Origin: an uncultured Gammaproteobacteria bacterium
GTDB taxonomy: Bacteria > Pseudomonadota > Gammaproteobacteria > SZUA-229
Direction: 5' to 3'
Assembly: GCA_913065105.1 (NCBI GenBank)
Contig: CAJXZZ010000001.1
Span: 1 to 64,000, forward strand
DNA: 64,000 nucleotides
In this document: positions 28,385 to 39,162 of the stretch, piece by piece
How the letters are laid out: each line of letters starts with the position of its first letter
Numbering within the stretch: position 1 is the stretch's first letter
Notes under the pieces: model-generated
The model's input: only the letters and a program-made list of their open reading frames with translations
The model's database searches: none
What the model was told of the DNA's origin: nothing
Made by a program: the position numbers and the translations under genes

Positions 28385-28870
28385 TTACCTAGACCACTGT
28401 TTATATGAATTTTTTATCAAATAATTGTTGTAATAGCGCTCGTCATGACTAACTTCAGGGCCCAACCAGTCAGGCCGTTCAAAATGTTCATCCAGGCTAC
28501 CTAGTTCTATCTCAGCCATCTGCAGGCCTTTGTTTTCACCGGCAAATACATCAATTTCCCATAAGTGAGATTCATAGGGTACATAGAAACGTGTTTTTTC
28601 TATGGCCACACCACTGCACAAGGTTAATAACATCTGCTCAGCATCGTGTAGCGGTATGTCGTATTCAAACTCCTGACGGACTGCGGAGAGTTCGGCACTT
28701 TTAACATTGATATTCGCCAGTTTGTTACTGATTCTTATGCGTACAGATGATTTTTGTGACGTATCAAGGCCGCTTTGCAGGTAACTCTGTTTGATGACAT
28801 GTGTTTCTGTCACATGCGCTTTCCAATCATCATTTTTTAATAAAAACTTACGTTCTATCTCAACACCCAT
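28385..28870 (-). CDS. CYTH domain protein
   Basis: MGVEIERKFLLKND start; QSYLQSG; VRIRIS. Confidence 0.88.
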   Translation of the reverse strand: MGVEIERKFLLKNDDWKAHVTETHVIKQSYLQSGLDTSQKSSVRIRISNKLANINVKSAELSAVRQEFEYDIPLHDAEQMLLTLCSGVAIEKTRFYVPYESHLWEIDVFAGENKGLQMAEIELGSLDEHFERPDWLGPEVSHDERYYNNYLIKNSYKQWSR

Positions 28871-28991
28871 TATTGCCGCCTGTTTTCAATACTTATTTAT
28901 GAACAAATTTAAGTATTAATGTTTGATTTCTATAACTGATTTTTAGCGGTGAATATTAATACTTAAACGGGTTTCATGATACATTGGAAAC

Positions 28992-30125
28992 ATGAAATCA
29001 CATTTCCAGCTTGAGAAGAATATTGTTCACCTCAATCACGCTGCCGTGGCGCCATGGCCAGCGGTGACACGTGATGCGGTGATTGCATTTGCAAAAGAAA
29101 ATGCCGCGATCGGTTCGCAGAATTATGATTTATGGATGAAAACAGAGCAACAGTTAAAACAGAAACTGGCACAATTGATCAATGCGCGATCCAGCGATGA
29201 AATAGCGATATTAAAAAACACCTCTGAAGGTTTGTCGCTGATCGCACAAGGTTTACGTTTTAACTCGGGTGATAATATTGTTATTCCTGCCGAAGAATTT
29301 CCTTCCAATAAAGTTGTCTGGCAGGCGCTGCAGGTTCAGGGAGTAGATCTACGACTTATCCCTGTACAGGATGTCGATGATCCTGAGCAAGCATTGATTA
29401 ATGCCATGGATGAAAACACGCGTTTATTAAGCTGCAGTTCGGTGCAATTTGCGCGTGGTCTACGACTGGATTTAGATCTTATTGGCCAGGCTTGCAGGCA
29501 AAATGAAACCTTGTTCTGCGTCGATGCTATTCAGTCGCTGGGGGCCATCGGCTTTGATGCACAGGCCTGTCATGCAGACTTTGTCGTTGCTGATGGCCAT
29601 AAATGGATGTGCGGGCCGGAAGGTACGGCATTATTTTATTGCCGTAAGGAAGTTCAGGATTTATTACAACTGCGTCAGCATGGCTGGCATATGCTTAAAG
29701 ATGCGTTTGATTTTTCTCATCAACATACAGCATTACAGATTGCAGACAACGCACAACGCTTTGAGAGTGGCAGTCCAAATATGATGGGCATCGCTGCACT
29801 AAATGCCTCGCTTGGATTGCTGCTTGATATCGGTATAGAAAAGATACAGAAAAAAGTTATTGAGAAGGCCGATTATCTGATTGACCAGTTAACTTCAGAT
29901 TCTGATATAACGATATTAAGCTCTACACAACGAGGCAGATATGCCGGCATCATTACCTTTCAGAAAAACCACGTGGACAATACAAAACTCTATCAGCATC
30001 TACAGGACAACGATGTCATCTGTGCTTTTAGAGGTGACGGCATCCGTTTTTCTCCACACTTTTATACTGAGTTACCCCTTATGCAGAGAGCGATAACAAT
30101 AGTGCATGATTTTGCAGATAGTTAA
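28992..30125 (+). CDS. Class V aminotransferase (cysteine desulfurase-like)
   Basis: HLNHAAVAPWP; LSCSSVQFARGLRLDL; VDAIQSLGAIGFD; VADGHKWMCGPEGTALFY. Confidence 0.9.
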   Translation: MKSHFQLEKNIVHLNHAAVAPWPAVTRDAVIAFAKENAAIGSQNYDLWMKTEQQLKQKLAQLINARSSDEIAILKNTSEGLSLIAQGLRFNSGDNIVIPAEEFPSNKVVWQALQVQGVDLRLIPVQDVDDPEQALINAMDENTRLLSCSSVQFARGLRLDLDLIGQACRQNETLFCVDAIQSLGAIGFDAQACHADFVVADGHKWMCGPEGTALFYCRKEVQDLLQLRQHGWHMLKDAFDFSHQHTALQIADNAQRFESGSPNMMGIAALNASLGLLLDIGIEKIQKKVIEKADYLIDQLTSDSDITILSSTQRGRYAGIITFQKNHVDNTKLYQHLQDNDVICAFRGDGIRFSPHFYTELPLMQRAITIVHDFADS

Positions 30126-30309
30126 AACTATTTGAACTGAAAACACGATATTCTGTCTCAAATAACTGCTGTGATGGTGAATTTGGGCTAGGCTATAGAT
30201 AGATAAAAAGGAAAGAATCTAGTGCAAATATATATATTTTTGTCAGCAGTATTTATTCGTTATTCAAATAATTTATCAACTATAACGATAACCCATTTAC
30301 GGAGTTTTT

Positions 30310-31272
30310 ATGTTCCGTCTTGCTAGATTTAAAAATTATCTGTGGGACAAGTTTATACATTGGCTTAACTATGAGTCACCTGATAACAAAACGCCACTAA
30401 CCAGTTTTGAGCGTTTACGTTATGAACTGCGCCCGGGTGATGTTCTGTTAGTCGAAGGCCGCTCAAATGTCGCTGAAATTATCAAATCGATTACGCAGAG
30501 TATATGGACGCATTCTTTTTTTTATATCGGTCGATTACATGATATTGATGACCCGATGTTACGCGACCACATCCAGAAATACCGCCATTGCAGTCCAGAT
30601 GAACAGCTGGTCGTCGAAGCCATCCTGGGTCAAGGTATCGTAGTAAATTCTATCGAAAATTATGAAGGCGAACATCTACGTATCTGTCGCCCCCGTGGTA
30701 TTACACGTACCGATTCACAGACCGCCATTGAGTATTCGATAAACGAACTCGGCAAAGATTATAACGTCCGTCAGATTATGGATCTGGCACGTTTTATGTT
30801 TCCTTACTGGTTTCTACCTAAACGCTGGCGCTCTACGCTGTTTGAGCATAATGCCGGTAGACCGACTAGAACAGTATGCTCTACCATGATTGCAGAAGCT
30901 TTCGCCAAAATTCGTTTTCCGATTATCCCCGTCATCCATCAGGATAAGGACGGTCAGTTAAAACTGATACGCAGTAATACTAAATTAATTACGCCGCGTG
31001 ACTTTGACCATTCCCCCTATTTTGATGTTATCAAATACCCTATTCTTGATTTTGATGAACTCGGTATCTATCGCAGGTTACCCTGGGATCAGACAGGGGT
31101 TCACTGCAATGATATCGGTGACTGTTTTATTTCTGACCCTGAGGATGTTAGTGGACTAACACCGATAAAATCAGCCGACACCATTAACACACGTCAAGAT
31201 TTTACAGATGGTATGAATGATGATGAGGCGGCGGGTGACAACGCGTCTGAAAAAACAGTAGGTAATCATTAA
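30310..31272 (+). CDS. YiiX/YebB-like NlpC/P60-superfamily cysteine hydrolase
   Basis: LRPGDVLLVEGRSNVAEIIKSITQSIWTHSFFYIG; TRTVCSTMIAEAF. Confidence 0.75.
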   Translation: MFRLARFKNYLWDKFIHWLNYESPDNKTPLTSFERLRYELRPGDVLLVEGRSNVAEIIKSITQSIWTHSFFYIGRLHDIDDPMLRDHIQKYRHCSPDEQLVVEAILGQGIVVNSIENYEGEHLRICRPRGITRTDSQTAIEYSINELGKDYNVRQIMDLARFMFPYWFLPKRWRSTLFEHNAGRPTRTVCSTMIAEAFAKIRFPIIPVIHQDKDGQLKLIRSNTKLITPRDFDHSPYFDVIKYPILDFDELGIYRRLPWDQTGVHCNDIGDCFISDPEDVSGLTPIKSADTINTRQDFTDGMNDDEAAGDNASEKTVGNH

Positions 31273-31391
31273 GTTGTCTTTAATGATAGGGTTAGATGTG
31301 ACGAATCATTACAATAAACGGTTTTAATGAACGAGTTCCATGCTTAAGCATCTACATGGTAAATAATTTTATAACTTAACAGGTAAAGCAA

Positions 31392-33815
31392 ATGATTTGG
31401 ATCGGTATTATAATTATTTTAGTTTCAGCTTATCTGCGTTTGCCACTACTGCTCTGGTCCCTGCTTCTTGGTGCAGGACTCGTCGGTTTTAATTTCTATA
31501 CCGATGCTGCCATGGCACAAAAAACCCTGTTATGGATTATTTATGCTGCTGTCATTATCCCGCTAAACGTTAAACCCCTACGTCGTAACTTTTTCAGCCG
31601 TATTATTTATGCAGCGATGAAAAAAATCATGCCGACGATTTCACAAACCGAGCAGGAAGCACTGGATGCCGGTGATGTGTGGTGGGAAGCAGAACTGTTT
31701 AGCGGCAAACCCGATTTTAAATTTATTAAAAAACTGCCTAAACCCGAACTGACAGAAGAAGAACAGGCTTTTCTAGATGGTCCGGTTGAAGAATTCTGCA
31801 AGATGCTTGATGACTGGCAGATAACACATATTGATTATGACCTGACGCCCGAAGCCTGGCAGTTTGCCAAAGACAACGGTTTTTTCTCGCTGATCATTCC
31901 CAAACAATATGGCGGCCTGGATTACTCTGCTTACTGCCACTCTCAGGTAGTGATGAAAATCGGCAGTCGCAGCGGTTCAGCGGGTGTTACGATAATGGTG
32001 CCTAACTCTCTTGGTCCCGGCAAGCTGTTGATGACTTACGGTACGGAAGAGCAAAAAGATTATTATCTGCCACGACTGGCTAAGGGCATCGATATCCCCT
32101 GTTTTGGTTTGACGGGTCCAGACGCTGGTAGTGATGCCGGTGCCATGCCTGATACGGGTGTTGTCTGTCATGGCGAATACGAAGGTAAAGATAATGTTCT
32201 AGGGGTTCGCCTTAACTTTGCGAAACGATATATCACGTTAGCACCGGTGGCTACCATTCTTGGTATTGCCTTCAAGCTTTCTGACCCTGAGCATCTGCTA
32301 AGTGATGAAGTAGAACGCGGTATCACCCTGGCGCTGATCAAACGTGAGACGGAAGGTATAGAGATCGGCGATCGCCACTTCCCTGCCAATCATGCTTTTA
32401 TGAACGGCCCTGTTCGCGGCAAAGATGTTTTTATTCCGATCGAATCCATCATCGGCGGTGTTGATTATGTAGGTAAAGGCTGGTCGATGTTAATGGAGTG
32501 TCTCGGTGATGGCCGTGCTATTTCACTGCCTGCGCTAGGTACAGCTGCAGGTAAGATGGGTTCTAAATATACCGGCGCATATGCCCGTATTCGCCAGCAG
32601 TTTCATACACCGATCGGTCATTTCGAGGGTGTCGAAGAAGCGCTGACTGAAATTGCGGGACAAGCTTATGTGATGGACGCTTCACGTTCTTTAGTTGCGG
32701 TAGCGCTAGACGCCGGTGCTGTACCTTCAGTGATTTCTGCCATTGTTAAGTTGCAGGTGATGGAACGTATGCGTGAGGTGATCAATCATGCCATGGATGT
32801 CCATGGTGGCCACGGCATCTGCATGGGCCCACTCAATCATCTGGGCCGTGCATATCAACTCATTCCTGTTGGCATTACTGTTGAAGGCGCAAATATTTTG
32901 ACCCGTACTATGATTATTTTCGGTCAGGGCGCGATGCGTAGCCATCCTTTTTTATTAAAAGAAGTACAGGCCGTACATAACGAAAATCAGAAACAGGGTC
33001 TTAAAGATTTTGATAATGCGTTCTTTTCGCACATGGGTTTTATTATAAGTAATGTGGTTCGCTCATTCTGGTTTGGTCTGAGTTATGCAAAGTTTGTTAT
33101 TACGCCCGGTGATCGAGATACCCGACATTATTATCAGCAGCTGGTAAAAATGAGCTCGGCTTTTGCGTTGATGGCTGATATCTGTGTAGGTGTGTTAGGT
33201 GGTTCTTTAAAACGACGCGAAAAAATTTCCGGTCGACTGGCAGACGCACTATCAAACTTGTATGTAATGACTGCCGTATTGAAGCATTATGAAAATCAGG
33301 GTAGCCACAAGGAAGATATGGCCCTGGTTAAATGGGCCTGTGAAGACTCGTTGTACAACATTCAAACTGCGCTGAAAAATATCATGAGGAACTTGCCGGT
33401 ACCTTTTATCGGTAGCCTGTGTAACTTTATAATTTTCCCATTAACTAAACCTTACCACCGCCCTAATGACAAGTTAGGTCATCAAGTTGCCAGCCTGACA
33501 TTAACACCCAGCGAAACTCTGGATCGTTTGAGTGACGGTGTGTTTGATAGCGACGATAAAAATAATTCAACTGGCCGTTTAATGCATGCATTAAATCTGG
33601 TTCTTAAAACGGATGAGCTACAACATAAATTACGTGATGCATTTAAACAAGGCCGCATAAGCAGTCGTGAACGTGATGTTTACGAAGAAGCAAAAGATAA
33701 AAAAATAATTACCGACAATGAATACAAACTATTAATCGAAACCGATGAAGCAATTCAAAACGCGATCAAGGTTGACGAGTTTTCATTTAGCGGCTGGGAA
33801 ATAAAAACACCGTAG
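31392..33815 (+). CDS. fadE: Large acyl-CoA dehydrogenase (FadE type)
   Basis: 807 aa, N-terminal membrane segment; CFGLTGPDAGSDAGAMPDTG; FIPIESIIGG; MDVHGGHGICMGP. Confidence 0.92.
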   Translation: MIWIGIIIILVSAYLRLPLLLWSLLLGAGLVGFNFYTDAAMAQKTLLWIIYAAVIIPLNVKPLRRNFFSRIIYAAMKKIMPTISQTEQEALDAGDVWWEAELFSGKPDFKFIKKLPKPELTEEEQAFLDGPVEEFCKMLDDWQITHIDYDLTPEAWQFAKDNGFFSLIIPKQYGGLDYSAYCHSQVVMKIGSRSGSAGVTIMVPNSLGPGKLLMTYGTEEQKDYYLPRLAKGIDIPCFGLTGPDAGSDAGAMPDTGVVCHGEYEGKDNVLGVRLNFAKRYITLAPVATILGIAFKLSDPEHLLSDEVERGITLALIKRETEGIEIGDRHFPANHAFMNGPVRGKDVFIPIESIIGGVDYVGKGWSMLMECLGDGRAISLPALGTAAGKMGSKYTGAYARIRQQFHTPIGHFEGVEEALTEIAGQAYVMDASRSLVAVALDAGAVPSVISAIVKLQVMERMREVINHAMDVHGGHGICMGPLNHLGRAYQLIPVGITVEGANILTRTMIIFGQGAMRSHPFLLKEVQAVHNENQKQGLKDFDNAFFSHMGFIISNVVRSFWFGLSYAKFVITPGDRDTRHYYQQLVKMSSAFALMADICVGVLGGSLKRREKISGRLADALSNLYVMTAVLKHYENQGSHKEDMALVKWACEDSLYNIQTALKNIMRNLPVPFIGSLCNFIIFPLTKPYHRPNDKLGHQVASLTLTPSETLDRLSDGVFDSDDKNNSTGRLMHALNLVLKTDELQHKLRDAFKQGRISSRERDVYEEAKDKKIITDNEYKLLIETDEAIQNAIKVDEFSFSGWEIKTP

Positions 33816-33864
33816 CCAACACCTCGCAATGACGGAAAGAGTTTAATTTAAAGAGAGAGTTCTT

Positions 33865-35181
33865 ATGAGTAACGAATCTGGACGTAAAGTTTATATAGTC
33901 GACGGTAGCCGGACCCCGCAGCTCAAGTCACGCGGCAAAGTCGGTCCGTTTTCAGCGGGTGACCTGGCAGTCGCTGCGGCTAAACCGTTATTACTACGTC
34001 ATAACTTTCCACTTGAGGCTATAGATGAAGTTATCCTTGGCTGTATGATGCCAGGTGAACGTGAAGCCAATGTCGGCCGTGTTGTTGCTTTACGGCTTGG
34101 CATTCCCCAGAGCGTGCCAGCGTGGACTGTACAGCGAAACTGCGCATCTGGTATGCAGTCTGTTGATTCCGCTTTTAAAAATATACGAAACGGTGACGCC
34201 GATTTAATATTAGCCGGTGGTGTCGAATCGATGAGCCGTGCGCCAGTGCTGTTTAACCATACGATGGTTAACTGGTTAGGCGATTTTATGCGTGCACGCT
34301 CCCTGGGGCAGAAATTAAAAACGATTTCTCAGTTACGCGCTAAACATTTCACCCCGGTAATCTCCCTGATTCATGGTTTGACAGACGATACCGTCGGCTT
34401 AAACATGGGTGAGACGGCTGAGATCATCGCAGAAAAATTTGGTATTACACGACAGCAAATGGATGAATATGCGATGAACAGTCATCATCGCCTGTCAAAA
34501 GCACATGATGCCGGTTACCTGGATGAAATCGAAGTTTTGTATGACGAAAAAGGAAACTTTTACGATCATGATGATGGTGTACGTGCAGACTCCTCTGTAG
34601 AGAGCCTGTCTAAATTACGTCCCGCTTTCGATAAAAAATATGGCAAGGTTACTGCCGGTAATAGCGCACAGATTACTGATGGCGCTTCATGGTTGTTACT
34701 CGCCAGTGAGGATGCGGTTAAAAAATACGATTTACCTGTGATGGCATCAATCACCGATACACAATGGGCAGGTCTGGATCCTGCAGTGATGGGTATGGGC
34801 CCGGTGCACGCTATGACACCCATCATGCAGCGTCATCAGCTTTCCATTGATGATATCGATTACTGGGAAATTAATGAAGCTTTCGCAACACAGGTATTGG
34901 GTTGTGTTCAAGCCTGGCAACAGGATGGCTACTGTCAGGATAATCTACATCTTGATAAAGCCATGGGAGAAATCCCTTACGAAAAATTAAATATTGATGG
35001 TGGTGGTGTCAGTTTAGGTCATCCGGTGGGTGCAAGCGGAGCGCGTATTATTTTACATCTGTGCAAAATATTACAGCGTACCAATGGCAAACAAGGTATG
35101 GCGAGTTTATGTATAGGCGGCGGTCAAGGTGGCGCTGTACTTCTGCAAAATGAATCAACAACAAATACTGAGGCAGCCTGA
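33865..35181 (+). CDS. Acetyl-CoA C-acyltransferase (thiolase)
   Basis: NCASGMQSVDSAFKNI; NINEAFATQ-type WEINEAFATQ; GGGVSLGHPVGASGARI. Confidence 0.93.
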   Translation: MSNESGRKVYIVDGSRTPQLKSRGKVGPFSAGDLAVAAAKPLLLRHNFPLEAIDEVILGCMMPGEREANVGRVVALRLGIPQSVPAWTVQRNCASGMQSVDSAFKNIRNGDADLILAGGVESMSRAPVLFNHTMVNWLGDFMRARSLGQKLKTISQLRAKHFTPVISLIHGLTDDTVGLNMGETAEIIAEKFGITRQQMDEYAMNSHHRLSKAHDAGYLDEIEVLYDEKGNFYDHDDGVRADSSVESLSKLRPAFDKKYGKVTAGNSAQITDGASWLLLASEDAVKKYDLPVMASITDTQWAGLDPAVMGMGPVHAMTPIMQRHQLSIDDIDYWEINEAFATQVLGCVQAWQQDGYCQDNLHLDKAMGEIPYEKLNIDGGGVSLGHPVGASGARIILHLCKILQRTNGKQGMASLCIGGGQGGAVLLQNESTTNTEAA

Positions 35182-37199
35182 TGTCGGAAAATAATTGGAC
35201 AATTGAGCACGACGATAACAATATTGCCTGGGTGCATTTTGATTCACCTGGTGCATCAGCAAATTTATTGTCGCAGGTGGCAATCAAGGAGCTTGATAAT
35301 ATTATTAAAGACTTCGAGCAAAACCTTCCCCGCGCTCTAGTTATTCTTTCTGATAAGAAAGATAGTTTTATCTTCGGTGCTGATATAAAAGAATTTACCG
35401 CCTTAGAAAATAAAGAACAGGCTCTGGCATTTATGCATAACGGACATGACTTGATGAATCGACTGGAGGCGCTATCCTGTCCGACCGTTAGTATGATCCA
35501 TGGTCTTTGTTTCGGCGGTGGTACGGAATTGTCTTTAGCCTGTAATCATATCGTTGCCTCCGATGACAAAAAAACAAAGATTGGTTTGCCGGAAATTAAA
35601 TTAGGTATTCATCCCGGTTATGGTGGCACAGCAAGATCGATCGAACGTTGTGGTCCACTGGCGGCGATGAATATTATGCTCACCGGTCGTGCATTGACTG
35701 CTCGTTCAGCAAAAAAAATAAATCTTATCGATGAAATGGTGCCTGTTAGACAGCTAAAAGCGGCGGCGGAATACTTTGCCTTGAATGCGCCTAAACGCAA
35801 ACAACTACCATTTCTTACCCGCATCACTAACAGTTCACTGTTGCGTCCGTTAATCGCAGCACAGATGCGTAAACAGGTTGCGACAAAAGCCAAAGCAGAA
35901 CATTACCCTGCACCCTACTCGTTAATTGATCTGTGGAAAAAATATGCCGGTAATAAAAAATTAATGCTAGAAAAAGAAGCTATGGCAGTTGCCGATTTAG
36001 CAACGACTGATACCGCAAGAAATCTGGTGCGTGTTTTTTTCCTTCAGGAAAATTTAAAAAGTCAGGGAAAACAAACCGATTTTGACGTTAAACATGTACA
36101 TGTTATCGGCGGCGGTCTTATGGGTGGAGATATCGCTTCGTGGTGTGCTATTCAAGGTTATTCTGTAACCGTACAGGACCAATCACCACAGGCGCTGGCA
36201 CAGACCATTAAACGTGCCCAGTATTCGTTTAACAAAAAGTTCAAACGCGACCGACGCGCTATCCGCGATGCTAATGACCGACTGATGGCTGACCATCGAG
36301 GTGCGGGTATACCGCGCGCTGATATTATTATCGAAGCCATCTTTGAAGATAAGGACGTCAAACGTACCTTATACGAATCGATCGAACCACGAATGAAAGA
36401 GAGCGCCATACTGGCTACTAATACTTCCAGTATCAAACTCGAAGATTTGTCTTCCTGCCTGAAAAATCCCGGCCGTCTGGTAGGCTTACATTTCTTCAAT
36501 CCGGTTGCGTTAATGCCGCTGGTTGAAATCATCCGTGGCAATGAAACAGATGAAACAGTAGTACAGCAGGCGTTAGCGTTTGGTAAAAATATCGGCAAGT
36601 TACCTTTAGCGGTAAAAAGTTCGCCCGGTTTTCTGGTTAACCGGATATTGATGCCTTATATCCTGGAAGCTGTGACCATGGTTGATGAAGGTATACCAGC
36701 AGAAGTCATCGATAAAGCCGCTACTGATTATGGCATGCCGATGGGCCCTATCGAACTCGCTGACACTGTGGGTCTGGATATCTGTAAATCCGTGGCTAAT
36801 ATCCTGTCAGAAGCATTAGGCATGCCGTTACCTGATAACTTAAAACAACTCTCAGATAAAAAACTGGGCAAAAAAACCGGTGAAGGTTTTTATCAATACA
36901 AAGGAAATAAACCGGTTAAAAACAAAAGAGCCTCATATTCAGATCCTCAGGAAGTACAGGACAGACTGGTGATGCGTCTGCTTAATGAAGCAACCGCCTG
37001 TCTACGTGAAGGTATTGTTGAAGACAAAGATTTAATTGATGCTGGCGTGATATTTGGCACTGGTTTTGCCCCTTTCCGTGGTGGCCCACTGGAATATATC
37101 AGAAGCTGTGGTATTGATAAGTTAAGTCAGAATATGGCATCACTACAGGCTAAATTTGGTGTGCGCTTTGAGAGAGATGGTGGCTGGGACGAGTTATAA
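35181..37199 (+). CDS. fadJ: 3-hydroxyacyl-CoA dehydrogenase / enoyl-CoA hydratase
   Basis: IHGLCFGGGTELSLACNHIVA; VIGGGLMGGDIASWCAIQGYSVTVQD; VGLHFFNPVALMPLVEII; start overlaps thiolase stop. Confidence 0.92.
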   Translation: MSENNWTIEHDDNNIAWVHFDSPGASANLLSQVAIKELDNIIKDFEQNLPRALVILSDKKDSFIFGADIKEFTALENKEQALAFMHNGHDLMNRLEALSCPTVSMIHGLCFGGGTELSLACNHIVASDDKKTKIGLPEIKLGIHPGYGGTARSIERCGPLAAMNIMLTGRALTARSAKKINLIDEMVPVRQLKAAAEYFALNAPKRKQLPFLTRITNSSLLRPLIAAQMRKQVATKAKAEHYPAPYSLIDLWKKYAGNKKLMLEKEAMAVADLATTDTARNLVRVFFLQENLKSQGKQTDFDVKHVHVIGGGLMGGDIASWCAIQGYSVTVQDQSPQALAQTIKRAQYSFNKKFKRDRRAIRDANDRLMADHRGAGIPRADIIIEAIFEDKDVKRTLYESIEPRMKESAILATNTSSIKLEDLSSCLKNPGRLVGLHFFNPVALMPLVEIIRGNETDETVVQQALAFGKNIGKLPLAVKSSPGFLVNRILMPYILEAVTMVDEGIPAEVIDKAATDYGMPMGPIELADTVGLDICKSVANILSEALGMPLPDNLKQLSDKKLGKKTGEGFYQYKGNKPVKNKRASYSDPQEVQDRLVMRLLNEATACLREGIVEDKDLIDAGVIFGTGFAPFRGGPLEYIRSCGIDKLSQNMASLQAKFGVRFERDGGWDEL

Positions 37200-37226
37200 G
37201 CTTTTTATTTCCGAACGATAATATGG

Positions 37227-38342
37227 TTATAAAGTAGCATCCTCGTCTTCATCTGTATAAACAACTTTATTACGACCTAACTGCTTTGCACGATACATTC
37301 TATTATCTGCGTTCATCAATGTTTCCTGTATGGTATTAAACTGTTTAAAGTTAGATATACCGATTGATACGGTTGCATGTAGCGCTGGTGCTATATCACT
37401 GAAATTATAGTTTTCTAAGCTTTCGCGTATACGCTCGGTAATCTTTATGGCGTTCTCAATATCTGTATTTACCAATAAACAAACAAATTCTTCACCACCA
37501 AAACGTGCGGCATAGTCAATTTCACGTATTGATGTGCTAAGAATTTGTGAAAATTTCTTTAACACGATATCACCAGTGTGATGGCCAAATGTGTCATTAA
37601 TCTGTTTAAAATGATCCAGGTCGAAGTAACACACAACAAAATCTGAACCATCACGTTCAGATAAAGCTTTTTGTTGAGCCAGTTGATCCATGAAATATCG
37701 ACGGTTATACAAACCCGTTAATTCATCTGTTGTTGCCAGTTTTTTATTCAGTTCATGTGCTTGCTGTAAAGCAACATATTGTTTTTTAGAACGATCTCTT
37801 AAACGATGAATCGATGAACCCGTGTATAACATAATAGAAGCTGAGCAGGTGAATGCTAGCAGTTGCAATAACTCAAGATTTATATTGATACGTTCAGGTT
37901 CGTAGATGAAAATGTATAAAATAACTAAAAAATAACCTAATACAGCAGTCATAATAACAGACATAAATTCACGAAATTTTAGCTTGAAAAAACCAAAACT
38001 TAACATGCCAAAATATGCCATCAGCATCAGGCCACGCCACTCATTCATTAAATAAGTGATAGTTAATAGATACAACGTTCCCCATAATAACTGACCTATA
38101 GTAAGGCTAGGGTCACTAAACTTTTTATTTAAACCGCTACGAATAAGAAAAGTAAATACTAATACGCCTAGCCAGAAAAAAATAAGGATGCTCTCTAAGG
38201 TTTCTTTTTCTACTGAATATAAATCGTAATAGTAGAAAAAAATCCCCACTAGTGTAAAAGCAAACAACGCTATCAGCGCAGAAAGATGCCTGAACATACG
38301 TAACGCCTGTTTAGGATCAGCACTGAATAGAAAGTTATACAT
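37227..38342 (-). CDS. Membrane diguanylate cyclase
   Basis: REIDYAARFGGEEFVCLL with RxxD I-site; about six TM helices. Confidence 0.92.
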   Translation of the reverse strand: MYNFLFSADPKQALRMFRHLSALIALFAFTLVGIFFYYYDLYSVEKETLESILIFFWLGVLVFTFLIRSGLNKKFSDPSLTIGQLLWGTLYLLTITYLMNEWRGLMLMAYFGMLSFGFFKLKFREFMSVIMTAVLGYFLVILYIFIYEPERININLELLQLLAFTCSASIMLYTGSSIHRLRDRSKKQYVALQQAHELNKKLATTDELTGLYNRRYFMDQLAQQKALSERDGSDFVVCYFDLDHFKQINDTFGHHTGDIVLKKFSQILSTSIREIDYAARFGGEEFVCLLVNTDIENAIKITERIRESLENYNFSDIAPALHATVSIGISNFKQFNTIQETLMNADNRMYRAKQLGRNKVVYTDEDEDATL

Positions 38343-38350
38343 AGCTGTTA

Positions 38351-39139
38351 TTATGTCTGTTGAGCAGTAGCTAAATTAAATAACTGGTAAAAGTTATTGC
38401 GTGTTACTTCTGCAATATGTTCCACACTGGTATCTCTGAGGTCTGCCAGAGTCTTAGCAACATATTTTACATATGCGGGCTGATTTTGTTTGCCACGATA
38501 TGGCATCGGTGCAAGATACGGTGAATCTGTTTCAATTAATAAGTGATCATCCGGAATCGTTTTTACTATCTCACGTAAAGCATCAGCATTTCTAAAAGTC
38601 ACGATGCCCGAAATCGATATCATTAATCCCATCTCAATCGCCTGATCGGCAAATGCCTGTGTCTCGGTAAAGCAATGAATGACGCCACCACATTGTTCGG
38701 CATTTTCCTGGTGTAATATTTTTAGGGTATCGTCACCGGCATCACGAGTATGAATAATAACAGGCTTATTGAGTTGATTGGCCACCTGTATGTGTGCGCG
38801 AAATCTTTCCTGCTGCCACTGTGGATCACCCTTATGGTAATAATAATCCAGACCGGTCTCACCGATCGCCACGACTTTGTCATCACTAGCGAGTTCGGTT
38901 AGATATTCGATTGAGAAATCATCAGTTTCGTCTGCCATTGGGTGCATGCCGGCAGAAACTGAGATAGTGGGATAGTTGCGTACCTTTTTCAGCATCTGAG
39001 GGTACTTTTCCAGATTGATAGAGACGCATAACATGTGCTCTACACCCGCGTCATGCGTTTGCTGTATCAGGGCATCAAAGTTGTTATCAAAATCAGATAA
39101 ATCTATACAATCGAGATGACAATGTGAATCAACCAGCAC
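38351..39139 (-). CDS. TatD family metal-dependent hydrolase
   Basis: MLVDSHCHLDCIDL; AIGETGLDYYYH; LIETDSPYLAPMPYRGK. Confidence 0.95.
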   Translation of the reverse strand: MLVDSHCHLDCIDLSDFDNNFDALIQQTHDAGVEHMLCVSINLEKYPQMLKKVRNYPTISVSAGMHPMADETDDFSIEYLTELASDDKVVAIGETGLDYYYHKGDPQWQQERFRAHIQVANQLNKPVIIHTRDAGDDTLKILHQENAEQCGGVIHCFTETQAFADQAIEMGLMISISGIVTFRNADALREIVKTIPDDHLLIETDSPYLAPMPYRGKQNQPAYVKYVAKTLADLRDTSVEHIAEVTRNNFYQLFNLATAQQT

Positions 39140-39162
39140 TAAAGCTTCCTTATACTCATTGA

